Counted from the stretch's first letter, positions 9,146-18,162 are shown. The stretch: DNA of 64,000 nt from Paenibacillus sp. 453mf (GCF_900116105.1 NZ_FPAC01000004.1:97348-161347); one strand, 5' to 3'. Numbers and translations: made by a program. Notes: generated by a model not told the origin, from the sequence alone.

Positions 9146-10156
9146 TTAATCCCGCACCATTTTGATCTGCGTCGAGCCTCTAACGATGAGCTCTCCCGGC
9201 AGCTTCTCATGCCTGCCCTCTTCCTTCTCCTGGATCATGCGAATCAAATGGTTCACGACAAGTATGCCCTGCCTTGCGATTTGGTTCCGCACTGTGGTCA
9301 GCGATGGTGAAAAATACTGTGCAATGTCGATATCGTCAAAGCCAACGACGCTCGTATCCTGTGGAATTTCGTATCCGAGTGATTTGAGCGCACGCATCGC
9401 CCCGATTGCACTGAGGTCGTTCCCTGCAAGGAATGCATCCGGCAGCTTGCTGCCATGCACATTCACAAATGATTTGACCGCACCGTACGAGCCTTCCTCT
9501 TCAAAATAACCCTGCAGAATATAGTCTTCATCGACCGGCAGGCCATAGTCAGTCAGCGCCGCAAGGTACCCGGCCTTCCGCTGCTCACTATCGAACATCG
9601 TCTCTACACCCGCGATATAGGCGATCTTTTTGTGACCCAAACTGATCAGGTATTTCGTAGCTTCATACGCATCCACATAGGAATCGAAGATAATGCTTCC
9701 CATGGATTCATTCTGTATCTCACGATCCAGAAACACCGCCTTGACGTTGTTCTTCTCCATAACGGCAATGTCATTCTCGTCGATTCTGAGCTCTTCGTAG
9801 ACAATGACGCCATCTACCCGCCCGCCAAGAATGTTGCTCATAATGACCTGCTTATCCTTGGTTACAAAGATGTTCAGACCATAGCCGTGGCGGTCACATT
9901 CCCGTGACATTGTCTCCACCAGCGTATAGAAATACGGTCCTGACACACTTGTGGTGAAGAAGCCCAGCATCTTCGATTTGCCCGATTTCAACAGCTTGCC
10001 GTTGATGTTCGGCACATAATTCAGGCGCTTCGCGACATCCAGAATATGCGACTTCGTCTCCGGATTCAGCACATCCACATCGTTCAGGGCATTGGAGACC
10101 GTCGAGATCGACACTCCCGCCTCCCTTGCCACATCCTTGATCGTTACCTTTCTCAT
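9146..10156 (-). CDS. LacI-family transcriptional regulator
   Basis: The 336-aa protein starts with a LacI helix-turn-helix (TIKDVAREAGVSISTVSNAL) followed by the hinge and a periplasmic-binding-protein-like effector domain ending IVRGSTQIKMVRD. It should bind the two identical palindromes, one just upstream of its own start and one before the importer operon, giving autoregulation plus control of uptake and GH30 genes. The inducer is probably the imported sugar. Confidence 0.92.
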   Translation of the reverse strand: MRKVTIKDVAREAGVSISTVSNALNDVDVLNPETKSHILDVAKRLNYVPNINGKLLKSGKSKMLGFFTTSVSGPYFYTLVETMSRECDRHGYGLNIFVTKDKQVIMSNILGGRVDGVIVYEELRIDENDIAVMEKNNVKAVFLDREIQNESMGSIIFDSYVDAYEATKYLISLGHKKIAYIAGVETMFDSEQRKAGYLAALTDYGLPVDEDYILQGYFEEEGSYGAVKSFVNVHGSKLPDAFLAGNDLSAIGAMRALKSLGYEIPQDTSVVGFDDIDIAQYFSPSLTTVRNQIARQGILVVNHLIRMIQEKEEGRHEKLPGELIVRGSTQIKMVRD

Positions 10157-10173
10157 CTGCCGTCTTCCTTTTT

Positions 10174-10189
10174 ATAAAAACGTTTTTAT
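10174..10189. promoter_or_regulatory. LacI-type operator upstream of the regulator gene
   Basis: ATAAAAACGTTTTTAT is identical over all 16 bp to the site at 8904-8919. It sits 17 bp before the regulator start codon. The remaining 10190-10443 stretch shows no convincing gene. Confidence 0.8.
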
Positions 10190-10443
10190 GAACTGAATAT
10201 ACTATAGGTGTGATTTTATGGCAACTGTTTTTTTGAATTAGAGATGGAATTAAATCGTGGTTTGTACGGATTTACAAACACTTTGTTCTAATATTTCAGC
10301 TGGGCTATTGGCCACACAATAATAGAAGATAGACTACTTTGGCATCCATCTTGTGCAGTATAGTATTCATCCATGAAATTCAAGAAAGAGATGTACGAAT
10401 CTTTTCCCCTTTTAGAATTAGCCTCTTCCGCTACTTTCCATGT

Positions 10444-10484
10444 AAAAACAGCTCAGACATCTCCTATGAGAGGCGCTGAGCTGC
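10444..10484 (-). terminator. Intrinsic terminator of the symporter gene
   Basis: On the minus strand CAGCTCAG pairs with CTGAGCTG, with further pairing inside, followed by TTTTT. Confidence 0.8.
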
Positions 10485-10493
10485 TTTACTATT

Positions 10494-11666
10494 TTATGCA
10501 GGTTCCGACTTGCTCATTCGATCCGTGATGATCGCGATAGCACCGTCACCTGTAACATTCGTTGCTGTTCCGAAGCTGTCCTGAGCAATATACAGTGCAA
10601 TCATCAGTGAGGTCAGCGTCGTATCGAAGCCGAGCATGGACTCCAAGAGACCGAGTGCGGCCATGACCGCACCACCGGGAACGCCAGGAGCAGCCACCAT
10701 GGTAACACCCAGCATTAAAATGAAGGGGAACATCGAGCCGAAGGTAATCGGCATCCCCGTCAGCACCATAACGGCCATCGAGCAGCTTACCAGCGTAATC
10801 GTACTGCCGGATAAGTGTATGGTCGCACACAGCGGAATAACGAAATCAGCTACCTTCCCCTTGACTCCATTCAGCTTCGTCTGACGAAGCGTCACCGGAA
10901 TCGTTGCAGCCGAGGACTGTGTCCCTATCGCTGTAAAGTAAGCGGGAATCATATTTTTGAGCAGGGTGAACGGATTCTTGCGGCCAATCTGTCCAGCCAC
11001 CGTGTACTGTATGACCAAATAAAGAATATGCAGGACGATAATCATGACAAACACTTTAACAAAGACAGATAAAATCATCGTCACTTGTCCGCCATACGTC
11101 AGATTGGCAAACACACAGAAGATATGGTAAGGAAGCAAAGGAATAATAACTGAAGCGATCAACTTCTCGACAATGGCTCTAAAGTCAACCATCACATTCT
11201 GCAAAGCTTGTCCCTTAATGACCGCAGCCCCAAGCCCAAGTGTGAAGGCCAGCAGCAAGGCAGTCATGACCCCGAATACAGGCGGCATATCTACGGTGAA
11301 ATAAGGCGCAAGCAGTGCCTCTTCCGGATTGCTAAAAGATTGGGTAAGGCTTCCCGCCTCCAATATATACGGGTATAACAAGGTTGCAGCAAGAAACGCC
11401 AGCAAGCCCCCTATAATGGAAGAAACATAGGCAAGACCTGTCGTTAACCCCAGCAGACGTCCTGCCCCCCTTCCCAGCTCGCCGATCCCTGGCGCTATAA
11501 ATCCGATAATAATCAAAGGTATGGCGAAGCCTAAAAAGTTGCCGAACAGACCGCTAAAGGTAGCAAGCCCTGCAACAAGCCACTCCGGTGAAAACGAACC
11601 CACAGCAATCCCGAGTAGAATGGCAATCAATATCTTCGGCAGCAAGCCGAGCTTCTTCTTATTCAT
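10494..11666 (-). CDS. Dicarboxylate/amino acid:cation symporter (DAACS family)
   Basis: This 390-aa multi-pass membrane protein has the DAACS hallmarks: the serine-rich re-entrant loop TAIGTQSSAATIPVTL, then CATIHLSGS, and near the end a segment with AQDSFGTATNVTGDGA. Such carriers take up acidic or small neutral amino acids or dicarboxylates with Na+ or H+. The substrate is not determinable here. The ATG chosen (MNKKKLG) follows AGGTG by 8 nt; an in-frame ATG 24 bp upstream lacks a ribosome binding site. Monocistronic. Confidence 0.88.
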   Translation of the reverse strand: MNKKKLGLLPKILIAILLGIAVGSFSPEWLVAGLATFSGLFGNFLGFAIPLIIIGFIAPGIGELGRGAGRLLGLTTGLAYVSSIIGGLLAFLAATLLYPYILEAGSLTQSFSNPEEALLAPYFTVDMPPVFGVMTALLLAFTLGLGAAVIKGQALQNVMVDFRAIVEKLIASVIIPLLPYHIFCVFANLTYGGQVTMILSVFVKVFVMIIVLHILYLVIQYTVAGQIGRKNPFTLLKNMIPAYFTAIGTQSSAATIPVTLRQTKLNGVKGKVADFVIPLCATIHLSGSTITLVSCSMAVMVLTGMPITFGSMFPFILMLGVTMVAAPGVPGGAVMAALGLLESMLGFDTTLTSLMIALYIAQDSFGTATNVTGDGAIAIITDRMSKSEPA

Positions 11667-11876
11667 GATGTCATCACCTATTAATGTCATATTTTTTGTC
11701 CACTGTACAAGGACATTAGTCCTCTTTAGGCGGAATTCTCAAAAATATATCACATAATAATGTAATTGTCATGCCCTAAATGTATGAAATTTGAGTATTA
11801 TTAAATATTTTTCCTAATTTATATCTCTCTGTCTCTTGTGAAGGTTATCTATATACAAGAAATCATCTAGGTAAAG

Positions 11877-11914
11877 AAAAACCTTGAATAAGTGACGAAC
11901 ACTCAATCAAGGTT
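11877..11914 (-). terminator. Intrinsic terminator of the first toxin/immunity pair
   Basis: AACCTTGA and TCAAGGTT form the stem, followed on the minus strand by a T-run. Confidence 0.75.
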
Positions 11915-11921
11915 ATACTAA

Positions 11922-12269
11922 CTACTCTACGGTTACATTGTCACTTCTAAATGTCATTATTTTTATATCTCCTTCACCTTCAAAGACGATTCTTATGTCT
12001 TTCGATGTTGAAGAAGAATCTACATCCGAACAACTGATCTCCAAGATTGAATCGGAATCTACCGTATCATTTGTTGAATCTAAATGATAACTTTGTACAT
12101 TATCGAAAGTAATCTTAATTACTTTCATTTCATCTTCCTCGGGACTGTAATTTTTTTGTCTCCAATTACAAAGATCAATATCGAGAACCAGTTTCTCACC
12201 ATTAATACCGATATTATCTATTAAGCTATCGTGCAAATCGTATTCTTCAATAAAGGTATCTATTTTCAT
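11922..12269 (-). CDS. Candidate immunity protein for the WXG toxin
   Basis: The 115-aa acidic protein starts 2 nt after the toxin gene stop and shares its terminator. Its beginning, FIEEYDLHDSLIDNI, carries an LHDS motif seen in many small proteins encoded next to polymorphic toxins. Position, size and acidity fit an antitoxin that binds the C-terminal toxin domain. No named immunity family was assigned with certainty. Confidence 0.6.
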   Translation of the reverse strand: MKIDTFIEEYDLHDSLIDNIGINGEKLVLDIDLCNWRQKNYSPEEDEMKVIKITFDNVQSYHLDSTNDTVDSDSILEISCSDVDSSSTSKDIRIVFEGEGDIKIMTFRSDNVTVE

Positions 12270-12271
12270 AC

Positions 12272-13348
12272 TTACTCACCGTCCTTTATTACTATATGAG
12301 AAGCTTTCGAACCTTTACCCACTGGATTTCCGTCAATATCAAAATAATAATCGACCTTTTTATCGGTATAACTCCGATTGTGGATATGGTAATGGTCTAC
12401 TGCTTCGAATCCTGTTGCACCCTTCTTTCCTGGATCATAACTGATTTTGACACCTGTTTCAGGGCTGTAATATTCCCGAGACAAGGTATTCTGGGCTTTC
12501 CTTGGATTAGTTACATCCTGCCAGCCTTCTTTGAGCAATTGATCTTGGGTCTTTGTTCTTATGTCGTTGATCATATTGCTCATGGCTTGACCCATACCCT
12601 CAGTATTTTCTTTTGATCTACCTCCGCTTCCATCCGTATCCGGTTTATGATTCGGACCTCCCTTAATACCGAGCCTGCCAACCAGAAATGAACCCAACAT
12701 TACGCCTGCCTGTTCGCCAACGAAGTTAGCTTTTCCAGATGCGTTAGCCTCCTCCTGAATTCCTTCCAGGAATGCTTCTCGTTTCGCTTCATCTATGACC
12801 ATATCTTTGCCCCAAGCGGCACCTTCGATGACATCCTCAACGGTTCCTACCGTAGCATTATAAGCCATATCTCCTAAAGTTCCGATAGGATTCTTAACAA
12901 GGGCCGTTCCTGTATCTTTTAATGATTCGACTACACTTCCCAGACCTTTATTGAGTTCTCCTGCCAAGTCCTTTGCGGTGTCTCCAACTTGATCTATAAA
13001 TGATTTAGGCGGCTCACTAGGGGTACTTATCGTACTTAGTTTAGCGAATAGCTCCATCCGCTGATCGCCCATAAAATCCTGCAGCTGATCCGCATCCATG
13101 AATCGAACGGCAATTCCCTTTAGTTCCTGGCTAATCACTTGCATACGCTCTATGGTTACATTCATTTGCTCATAGGCTGTCTTAAACTCCGATTGAAAGA
13201 CCAGCATTTTCTGACCATCCCACTGGGTTAATAGCGTGAAGATCTGCCTGAGCAAATTCTCATTGATTATACCCAGCTGCTGAGAAGCTTGGCCAAACTG
13301 ATCGGATACCGATAACAGCACCTCAGTCGGAACTCTGATTCTCGTCAT
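12272..13348 (-). CDS. WXG100-domain polymorphic toxin, intact copy
   Basis: The 358-aa protein has three parts. Residues 1-95 are a helical-hairpin WXG100 domain with QWDGQ at 42-46, the signature of type VII (Ess) secretion substrates. Residues about 100-240 are a linker (KNPIGTLGDMAYN, AAWGKDMVIDEAKREAF, GEQAGVMLGSFLVGR) shared with the other copies nearby. The unique C-terminus (about 245-358) contains VDHYHIHN at 317-324 and a YFDIDGNPVGKGSKASHI segment and is presumably the toxic domain, possibly a nuclease given its histidines. The secretion machinery is not in the window. The next gene, 2 nt away, is probably its immunity protein. Confidence 0.8.
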   Translation of the reverse strand: MTRIRVPTEVLLSVSDQFGQASQQLGIINENLLRQIFTLLTQWDGQKMLVFQSEFKTAYEQMNVTIERMQVISQELKGIAVRFMDADQLQDFMGDQRMELFAKLSTISTPSEPPKSFIDQVGDTAKDLAGELNKGLGSVVESLKDTGTALVKNPIGTLGDMAYNATVGTVEDVIEGAAWGKDMVIDEAKREAFLEGIQEEANASGKANFVGEQAGVMLGSFLVGRLGIKGGPNHKPDTDGSGGRSKENTEGMGQAMSNMINDIRTKTQDQLLKEGWQDVTNPRKAQNTLSREYYSPETGVKISYDPGKKGATGFEAVDHYHIHNRSYTDKKVDYYFDIDGNPVGKGSKASHIVIKDGE

Positions 13349-13557
13349 ACGCTACCTCTCTATTTATAATAGTTGAATTTAACTCAGACTATTATGAAAT
13401 CAATCCAGACAGGTATAATTTTACAAATATATTATTCAATGAAAAAGGTTCCCCTGTCCTTTCTTCGCCATCTCGAGTTCATACAGAAGTCCTTCATGAA
13501 TGAGCATATGACTTTTATATCAGTTTAGCCGCTGTGCCGAGACGCATATGCCAAAGA

Positions 13558-13582
13558 GCCTCACTTATTAAGGAAGTGAAGC
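13558..13582 (-). terminator. Terminator-like hairpin after the DUF4256 gene
   Basis: A 9-bp stem (GCTTCACTT/AAGTGAGGC) is followed by a short TCTTT tract on the minus strand. Confidence 0.5.
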
Positions 13583-13617
13583 TTATTGTCATTGTTCAGC
13601 TATTTTTCAATCTATAA

Positions 13618-14187
13618 TTAAACTCTCAGCAAACCGCGGAAGCCCCTGGCACCGTAATAGGAATCTGCCCCGTTGTGGTACACAAACACTGTATCATACC
13701 GGTAGTCGCAAAATATCGCCCCACCAAGTTTTCGAATGTTCGGAGGTGTCTTAATCCAGCTTGATGTTTTGTTATCGATCTTTCCAAGCTTCTGCTGCAG
13801 CTCCCGAAATTGTTCTTCCGTCAGCATCTCAATTCCCATCTCAGCCGCCATGTTCACCGCACTGTTCTCTGGCTTATGCTGCTTTCTAGACTCCAGCGCT
13901 TCATGATCGTAACAGATACTTCTGCGGCCTTTCGGGCTTTCTGCGGAACAATCACAGAATGTGTATTCACCAAGCTCTGCATCAAAACCAATCACGTCAG
14001 GTTCACCGCCGGTTCTCTCCATTTCAGATAGCGACCATAGCTTTTCTGGCTGAGTGTGCAGCTTATCTTCTACTGCGCTCCATTCGATTCCCTCATGGCG
14101 ATCCATATGCTTCTCAAAACGCTTCTTTAATATAGTAAGAATCTCTTCCTGCTGCTCCTGCGTTAATGTCCTCTGTTTGTTTACCAT
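13618..14187 (-). CDS. DUF4256 family protein
   Basis: The 189-aa protein has the strongly conserved DUF4256 blocks: TGGEPDVIGFD, FCDCSAESPKGRRSICYDHE, KTSSWIKTP, IRKLGGAIFCDYRYDTVFV and YHNGADSYYGARGFRGLLRV. The family has no established function. The second of two in-frame ATGs was chosen because it lies 8 nt after GGAGG; the first is only 2 nt away. It interrupts the run of toxin-related genes and looks like ordinary chromosomal content. Confidence 0.85.
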   Translation of the reverse strand: MVNKQRTLTQEQQEEILTILKKRFEKHMDRHEGIEWSAVEDKLHTQPEKLWSLSEMERTGGEPDVIGFDAELGEYTFCDCSAESPKGRRSICYDHEALESRKQHKPENSAVNMAAEMGIEMLTEEQFRELQQKLGKIDNKTSSWIKTPPNIRKLGGAIFCDYRYDTVFVYHNGADSYYGARGFRGLLRV

Positions 14188-14290
14188 TTTCATAACCTCC
14201 AGTGCTTGTTTTAAATATTACAGATCACATACCGTCCCAAGGGATCTATATATGCATGTTCTATATTCCATCTTCTTATTTCTTTCCATC

Positions 14291-15157
14291 TCAATCAATA
14301 GTAAGCATCATTTCATATTGATGTCCAATCGTTTCAAATCCTATTTCATGCAAAAACAAATTCATACCCTCACATGTATCATCCACATTAACAACTCGCA
14401 GTTGCTCACCCTTTGAATGTTTGATCAAAGCAGCTACTATGTTTGTCGCTATCCCTTTGCGCCTGTATTTCGGAAGCACCGCGATCTGCGGGACATCGCC
14501 TGTTGCTGGGTCTACGATGCCGTAACCTACAATCTTCTTCTCCTGCCTCACGACTGCATAGACAAACTGCCTCTCTACTGCACGAATGGAATCCATCGAG
14601 TTTTGCCAGGAGGGGGTGAAATCCCATAACATTTGCAGTTGCTCACACGTATCCGAATCTACTTTTGTCAGGTACTCGATGTCATAAGTCAGCTCTTTTG
14701 CATGAAAACAGCCCTGTTCCAGCTTATGAAACGAGAAGTTTCTTGTAATGGAAAGCCCTTGCTTTTTGTATAGCTCGAAGGCAGCCTTATTGTTTTGTAA
14801 GACCTCCAGCAAATACTGCTCCACCTGATTCCGCTTGAGTTCTTCCCGTACAGATTGGAACATGCGGCTTGAGATACCCTGCTGTCTATGTAAAGGTGTG
14901 ACGCCGGTTCCAAGATCGTATGCGGTTCGTGCTCCATCCCACATCCTCATTCCATTCAGGATAAAGCCAACAAGCTCATGTCCAGGTTCTGTAAATGCAC
15001 CGATCGAAATCTCTGGAGAATAACCTCTTCTAACAAGCATCTTTTGAAAAGCTTCAAGCGACAGATTCATACTCACCTGATAATCGGAAAAGGCTTCTAT
15101 AAATGCGCGATGCAAGGTTTGAGTATCTATGTTATCCAGTGTTTCGTATATGTACAT
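14291..15157 (-). CDS. Tandem GNAT acetyltransferase-like protein
   Basis: The 288-aa protein has two GNAT-like halves. The first has an acetyl-CoA loop-like segment VTPLHRQQGISSRMFQSV at about residue 85-102 and the second IAVLPKYRRKGIATNIVAAL at about 225-244, the better match to the R/Q-x-x-G-x-G/A motif. It should transfer an acetyl group to an unknown acceptor. The chosen ATG is 9 nt after AGGAGG. Monocistronic. Confidence 0.82.
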   Translation of the reverse strand: MYIYETLDNIDTQTLHRAFIEAFSDYQVSMNLSLEAFQKMLVRRGYSPEISIGAFTEPGHELVGFILNGMRMWDGARTAYDLGTGVTPLHRQQGISSRMFQSVREELKRNQVEQYLLEVLQNNKAAFELYKKQGLSITRNFSFHKLEQGCFHAKELTYDIEYLTKVDSDTCEQLQMLWDFTPSWQNSMDSIRAVERQFVYAVVRQEKKIVGYGIVDPATGDVPQIAVLPKYRRKGIATNIVAALIKHSKGEQLRVVNVDDTCEGMNLFLHEIGFETIGHQYEMMLTID

Positions 15158-15236
15158 GGGCTCGTTCCTCCTATTAAAGGGATACAGATAAAGCAGTAAA
15201 TCTTTGTGTAGGCTCACTGGATCAATAACTCATAGA

Positions 15237-15635
15237 TTACATAATACAAGATTTAATTTTGGCTTCAATATCTTTGTTCATTCCGTAAACCTCAAAGTAT
15301 GAAGTATCAAATGGACGAATTTCCAATTCTGCTTCGTGATGAAATTGTACTATCTTTTCTACTTTTTTGATCAGTTCATCTGTATTTAGGATTCCCGAGT
15401 AAGGCTTTGGAAACAACACTTCTGACGGCTGATTACTGCTACCAAACACATCAAAAGCAAACCAAGTAAGATTGGAAGTTTCATGCTGAATACAGGTTAA
15501 TATTTGAACAAGTTGTTTTCCTAAACAGCCTATTTCACTTTGAAAATGTTCCCCACTTAATCTAAGTGTAAATGCAGGTTCCTTAAGATAATTATATTCC
15601 AACTTTTTTATTTCCTTTAACCTGATTAGATGCAT
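15237..15635 (-). CDS. Immunity-like protein fused to a WXG gene remnant
   Basis: This open frame of 132 codons encodes KEIKKLEYNYLKEPAFTLRL onward, resembling a small soluble immunity-type protein. Its first ATG (15635) lies inside a truncated WXG100 start region, in another frame, so the natural N-terminus appears lost and no ribosome binding site precedes it. The arrangement suggests a deletion between a toxin N-terminus and its downstream immunity gene. Expression is doubtful; it could equally be a pseudogene. Confidence 0.45.
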   Translation of the reverse strand: MHLIRLKEIKKLEYNYLKEPAFTLRLSGEHFQSEIGCLGKQLVQILTCIQHETSNLTWFAFDVFGSSNQPSEVLFPKPYSGILNTDELIKKVEKIVQFHHEAELEIRPFDTSYFEVYGMNKDIEAKIKSCIM

Positions 15636-15693
15636 GATCGAATTGATCAGATACCGATAGCAGCACCTCAGTAGGAACTTTGATTCTTGTCAT
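15592..15693 (-). pseudogene. N-terminal fragment of a WXG100 toxin gene
   Basis: Starting at ATG 15693 the frame reads MTRIKVPTEVLLSVSDQFDH and ASNQ, nearly identical to the toxin copy starting at 18162, including the upstream ribosome binding region. After about 24 codons similarity stops, and the frame ends at TAA (15592) inside the immunity-like gene. It marks a recombination or deletion junction near 15622. Confidence 0.75.
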
Positions 15694-15755
15694 AAGCTAC
15701 CTCTCCATTTTATAGATAGGTATAATTTTACTTGTATCACCCTAATTTATTTAAC

Positions 15756-16070
15756 CTACGCCTTATCCTTTTCCGGTTCTTCGTCACTCATAATGTACTC
15801 TATATCTTCATCTGTAAAATCATTACCTTCCGATACTGGATGCCCATTAGCATCTAACATACCCATTACTGCCTTATCAGGATCTGATACTATTAAAGTA
15901 TAGTCTTCAAATAAAAATGGATTAGGCTCAAGATCAACCGTTACTCTCCAAGCTGGCCGTATATCATCATTCTCTCTATCATCTGGGTTTATCCTAAATG
16001 TATAGCCTTCATCAAAAAATAAACTTTCTATTCGTTCATCAACCCTCCCATCTAATCCACGTGATACATA
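15756..16070 (-). pseudogene. Start-less orphan reading frame, possible immunity remnant
   Basis: An open frame of about 104 codons ends at TAG (15756) but has no ATG, GTG or TTG before its middle. It encodes an acidic sequence (for example RVTVDLEPNPFLFEDYTLIV and DANGHPVSEGNDF). It follows the decayed third toxin copy and ends before the WXG fragment, the place expected for that toxin's immunity gene. No family recognised. Confidence 0.4.
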
Positions 16071-16091
16071 TTAACAACAGAAGGTTTTTTC

Positions 16092-16625
16092 TTAATGAAT
16101 ATCTGTCCATTCCACGTAATCAAATGCAGCTTCAAAATCACCTGTAAGAATCTTTCTCTTTTTATCTACTACTACAGGCACACCTAATTGATTCCATTTC
16201 TTCTTGAATTCTTTAATTTCTTTCCTCGTAGCTAGTGCTTCCCCATAACTATTTGTGTATCTATTTACTTTTCTATAATCGTAACTCTCACTGAGTACTT
16301 TCCCTGTCACTTCAGAATTCCCTTTTTGAGCACTTCCAATTTAAATTCCAGTTCTACCAGAAGAGAGCCTAATATTACACCAGCTTGCTCACCGACGAAG
16401 TTTGCTGTTCCGGATTGATTTACTTGCTCCTGCATTCCATCCAGAAAAGCTTCTCGTTCTCCTTTATCCATGATCATATCCTTGCCCCATGCGGCAATAC
16501 CCACAACATCCTCTATGTCTCTACTGTCGCATTGTACGCCATATCTCCAACCGTACCAATGGGGTTCTTAACAAAGGCCGTTTCAAGTATCTAATAGATT
16601 CGACTACGCTTTCCAGGCCTTTTTG
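16092..16625 (-). pseudogene. Decayed third WXG-type toxin: linker plus C-terminus
   Basis: Translated fragments match the shared linker of the other copies (KGLESVVES, then VKNPIGTVGDMAYNATV, AAWGKDMIMDKGEREAFLDG, GEQAGVILGSLLV) but in different frames, and a lysine codon of the GIKIG segment has become TAA. The last part (16092-16310) is an intact-looking C-terminal stretch ending FEAAFDYVEWTDIH. The WXG100 N-terminus is absent. At least two frameshifts and one nonsense change make this a clear pseudogene. Confidence 0.75.
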
Positions 16626-16715
16626 GGTCGACAATGTTTAATTTAAGAATGCAAAAAAGCTCATTCCTACTCATAATTCAAGTGGAAAGGAGCCTAAGTT
16701 TAGCAAATGTACGAG

Positions 16716-16967
16716 TTATGATTCAATCGTTGTCCTATCGACAAAATTCCTATTCTCTTTAATAATCATTCTAGCCAGCCTTCTACCAGCTCTTTTGAAA
16801 AAGAATTCATCAGAATAATTGTCAGAATCAATTGAAGTAAGCTGATTTATAACATCATTTTTTTTATGATATTCAATTTTCCCCATTGTTTCTTCATTTG
16901 GTCCATAACGATATACTACTCTTTCTTCATCCTCATAATCCTTTAGCATGATCACAAATACCGCCAC
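16716..16967 (-). CDS. Candidate immunity protein for the frameshifted WXG toxin
   Basis: The 83-aa protein starts with GTG 8 nt after GAGGAG; the ribosome binding site overlaps the end of the toxin frame and the start is 5 nt beyond its stop. It begins AVFVIMLKDYEDEERVVYRYGP and ends with KRAGRRLARMIIKENRNF. Tight coupling to the toxin gene and small size support an immunity role. It is intact although its toxin is broken, as expected if the antitoxin remains useful against siblings. Confidence 0.55.
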   Translation of the reverse strand: MAVFVIMLKDYEDEERVVYRYGPNEETMGKIEYHKKNDVINQLTSIDSDNYSDEFFFKRAGRRLARMIIKENRNFVDRTTIES

Positions 16968-16972
16968 TGTTC

Positions 16973-18162
16973 TCACTCCTCATAATTCTTCTCCCAGTCC
17001 CATACTCTTCCTGATTTTATTGTTTTATCATGTGCTGTTCTATAATTAGTCTTGAATATTCCTTCAAATTTTGATTCAAAAATTTCATGATGTAATAATT
17101 GTATATCAGAATCTATATGCTGACCATTCATTAATCTTTCCCAAGCCTGTGCTAGTTCATAGTCTGGATCAAATCGCCCAATACCATGATCTTTAATGTG
17201 TAAGTTACTAAAAACATGATCTTTGATCCTTTGAACCCTGCTAAGAGGAAAGTCTGTATTTTTTGCGATAGCTTCTACATCTTTCGTGCCTAAGTCTCTA
17301 AATTTATCATACATTTCTTCAGCAATCGCTTCTTCTCTATAGAACTGCTCTGGGGATATATCTCTTCCTCCGGATTCAGCATACTTTAAATCATCAGTCT
17401 GTGCCGATTCTGCAGAATTCCCCTTGTCACTACCTCCATCACTACCAAATTCAGGTTTTAATTTTGAGCCTCCCTTGATCCCAGCTCTACTAATTGCTGC
17501 AGAACCTAATATAAATGCTGCTTGTTCACCTAAATAGTTAGGGAAACCGCCGGATTCCTGAATGTTCTCCTGAGTGCCGTCCCAGAATGCTTCTCGCTTC
17601 TCTTCATCCATGACCATATCTTTGCCCCATATAACAGCACCTTTTATGTCTTCTGCTGTTCCTATAGTAGCGTTATATGCCATATCACCCAGCGTCTCCA
17701 TTGGATTTTCGTATAAGTTAGTTGCTGTGTCTTTTAATGAATCCCCCAGATCACCAAGGCCTTTTTAACCCCACTACCAAAATCTGCTGCGACGTCTCCT
17801 GCTTTTTCCAAGAATGATTTAGAAGGCTCGCTAATGTTATTTGTTGTACTTAGTTTAGTAAATAGCTCCATCCGCTGTTCGCCCATAAATTCATTCAACT
17901 GATCTGCATCCATGAAGCGAACGGCAATTCCCTTCAGCTCCTGGCTGATTACATGCATACGCTCTATGGTCACATTCATCTGTTCATAAGCTGTCTTGAA
18001 ATCCGTTTGGAAGAGATCCCCTCTCTGACCGTACCAATTGGACATAAGCATAAAGATTTGCCGGAGAAGGTTCTCATTGATCATCTTAAGCTGGTTAGAT
18101 GCATGATCGAATTGATCAGATACCGATAGCAGTACCTCAATAGGAACTTTGATTCTTGTCAT
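16973..18162 (-). pseudogene. WXG100 polymorphic toxin with a one-base frameshift
   Basis: From ATG 18162 the frame encodes a WXG100 domain (NWYGQ near residue 42) and stops at 17734. Restoring one A in the A-run at 17762-17766 gives a continuous 396-aa protein with the shared linker (KKGLGDLGDSLKDT, NPMETLGDMAYNAT, IWGKDMVMDEEKREAFWDG) and a distinct C-terminal domain containing AIAKNTDFPLSRVQRIKDHV, FDPDYELAQAWERL and LLHHEIFES. The intact paralogue at 12272-13348 reads through at the same point. It may be a mutation, a sequencing error or phase variation. Confidence 0.8.

Noticed and set aside
17734..17766. Programmed frameshift in the second WXG toxin
   Set aside because: An A5-G run is a weak slippery site, no downstream stimulating stem was evident, and the paralogue does not need one; deletion or phase variation is more likely.
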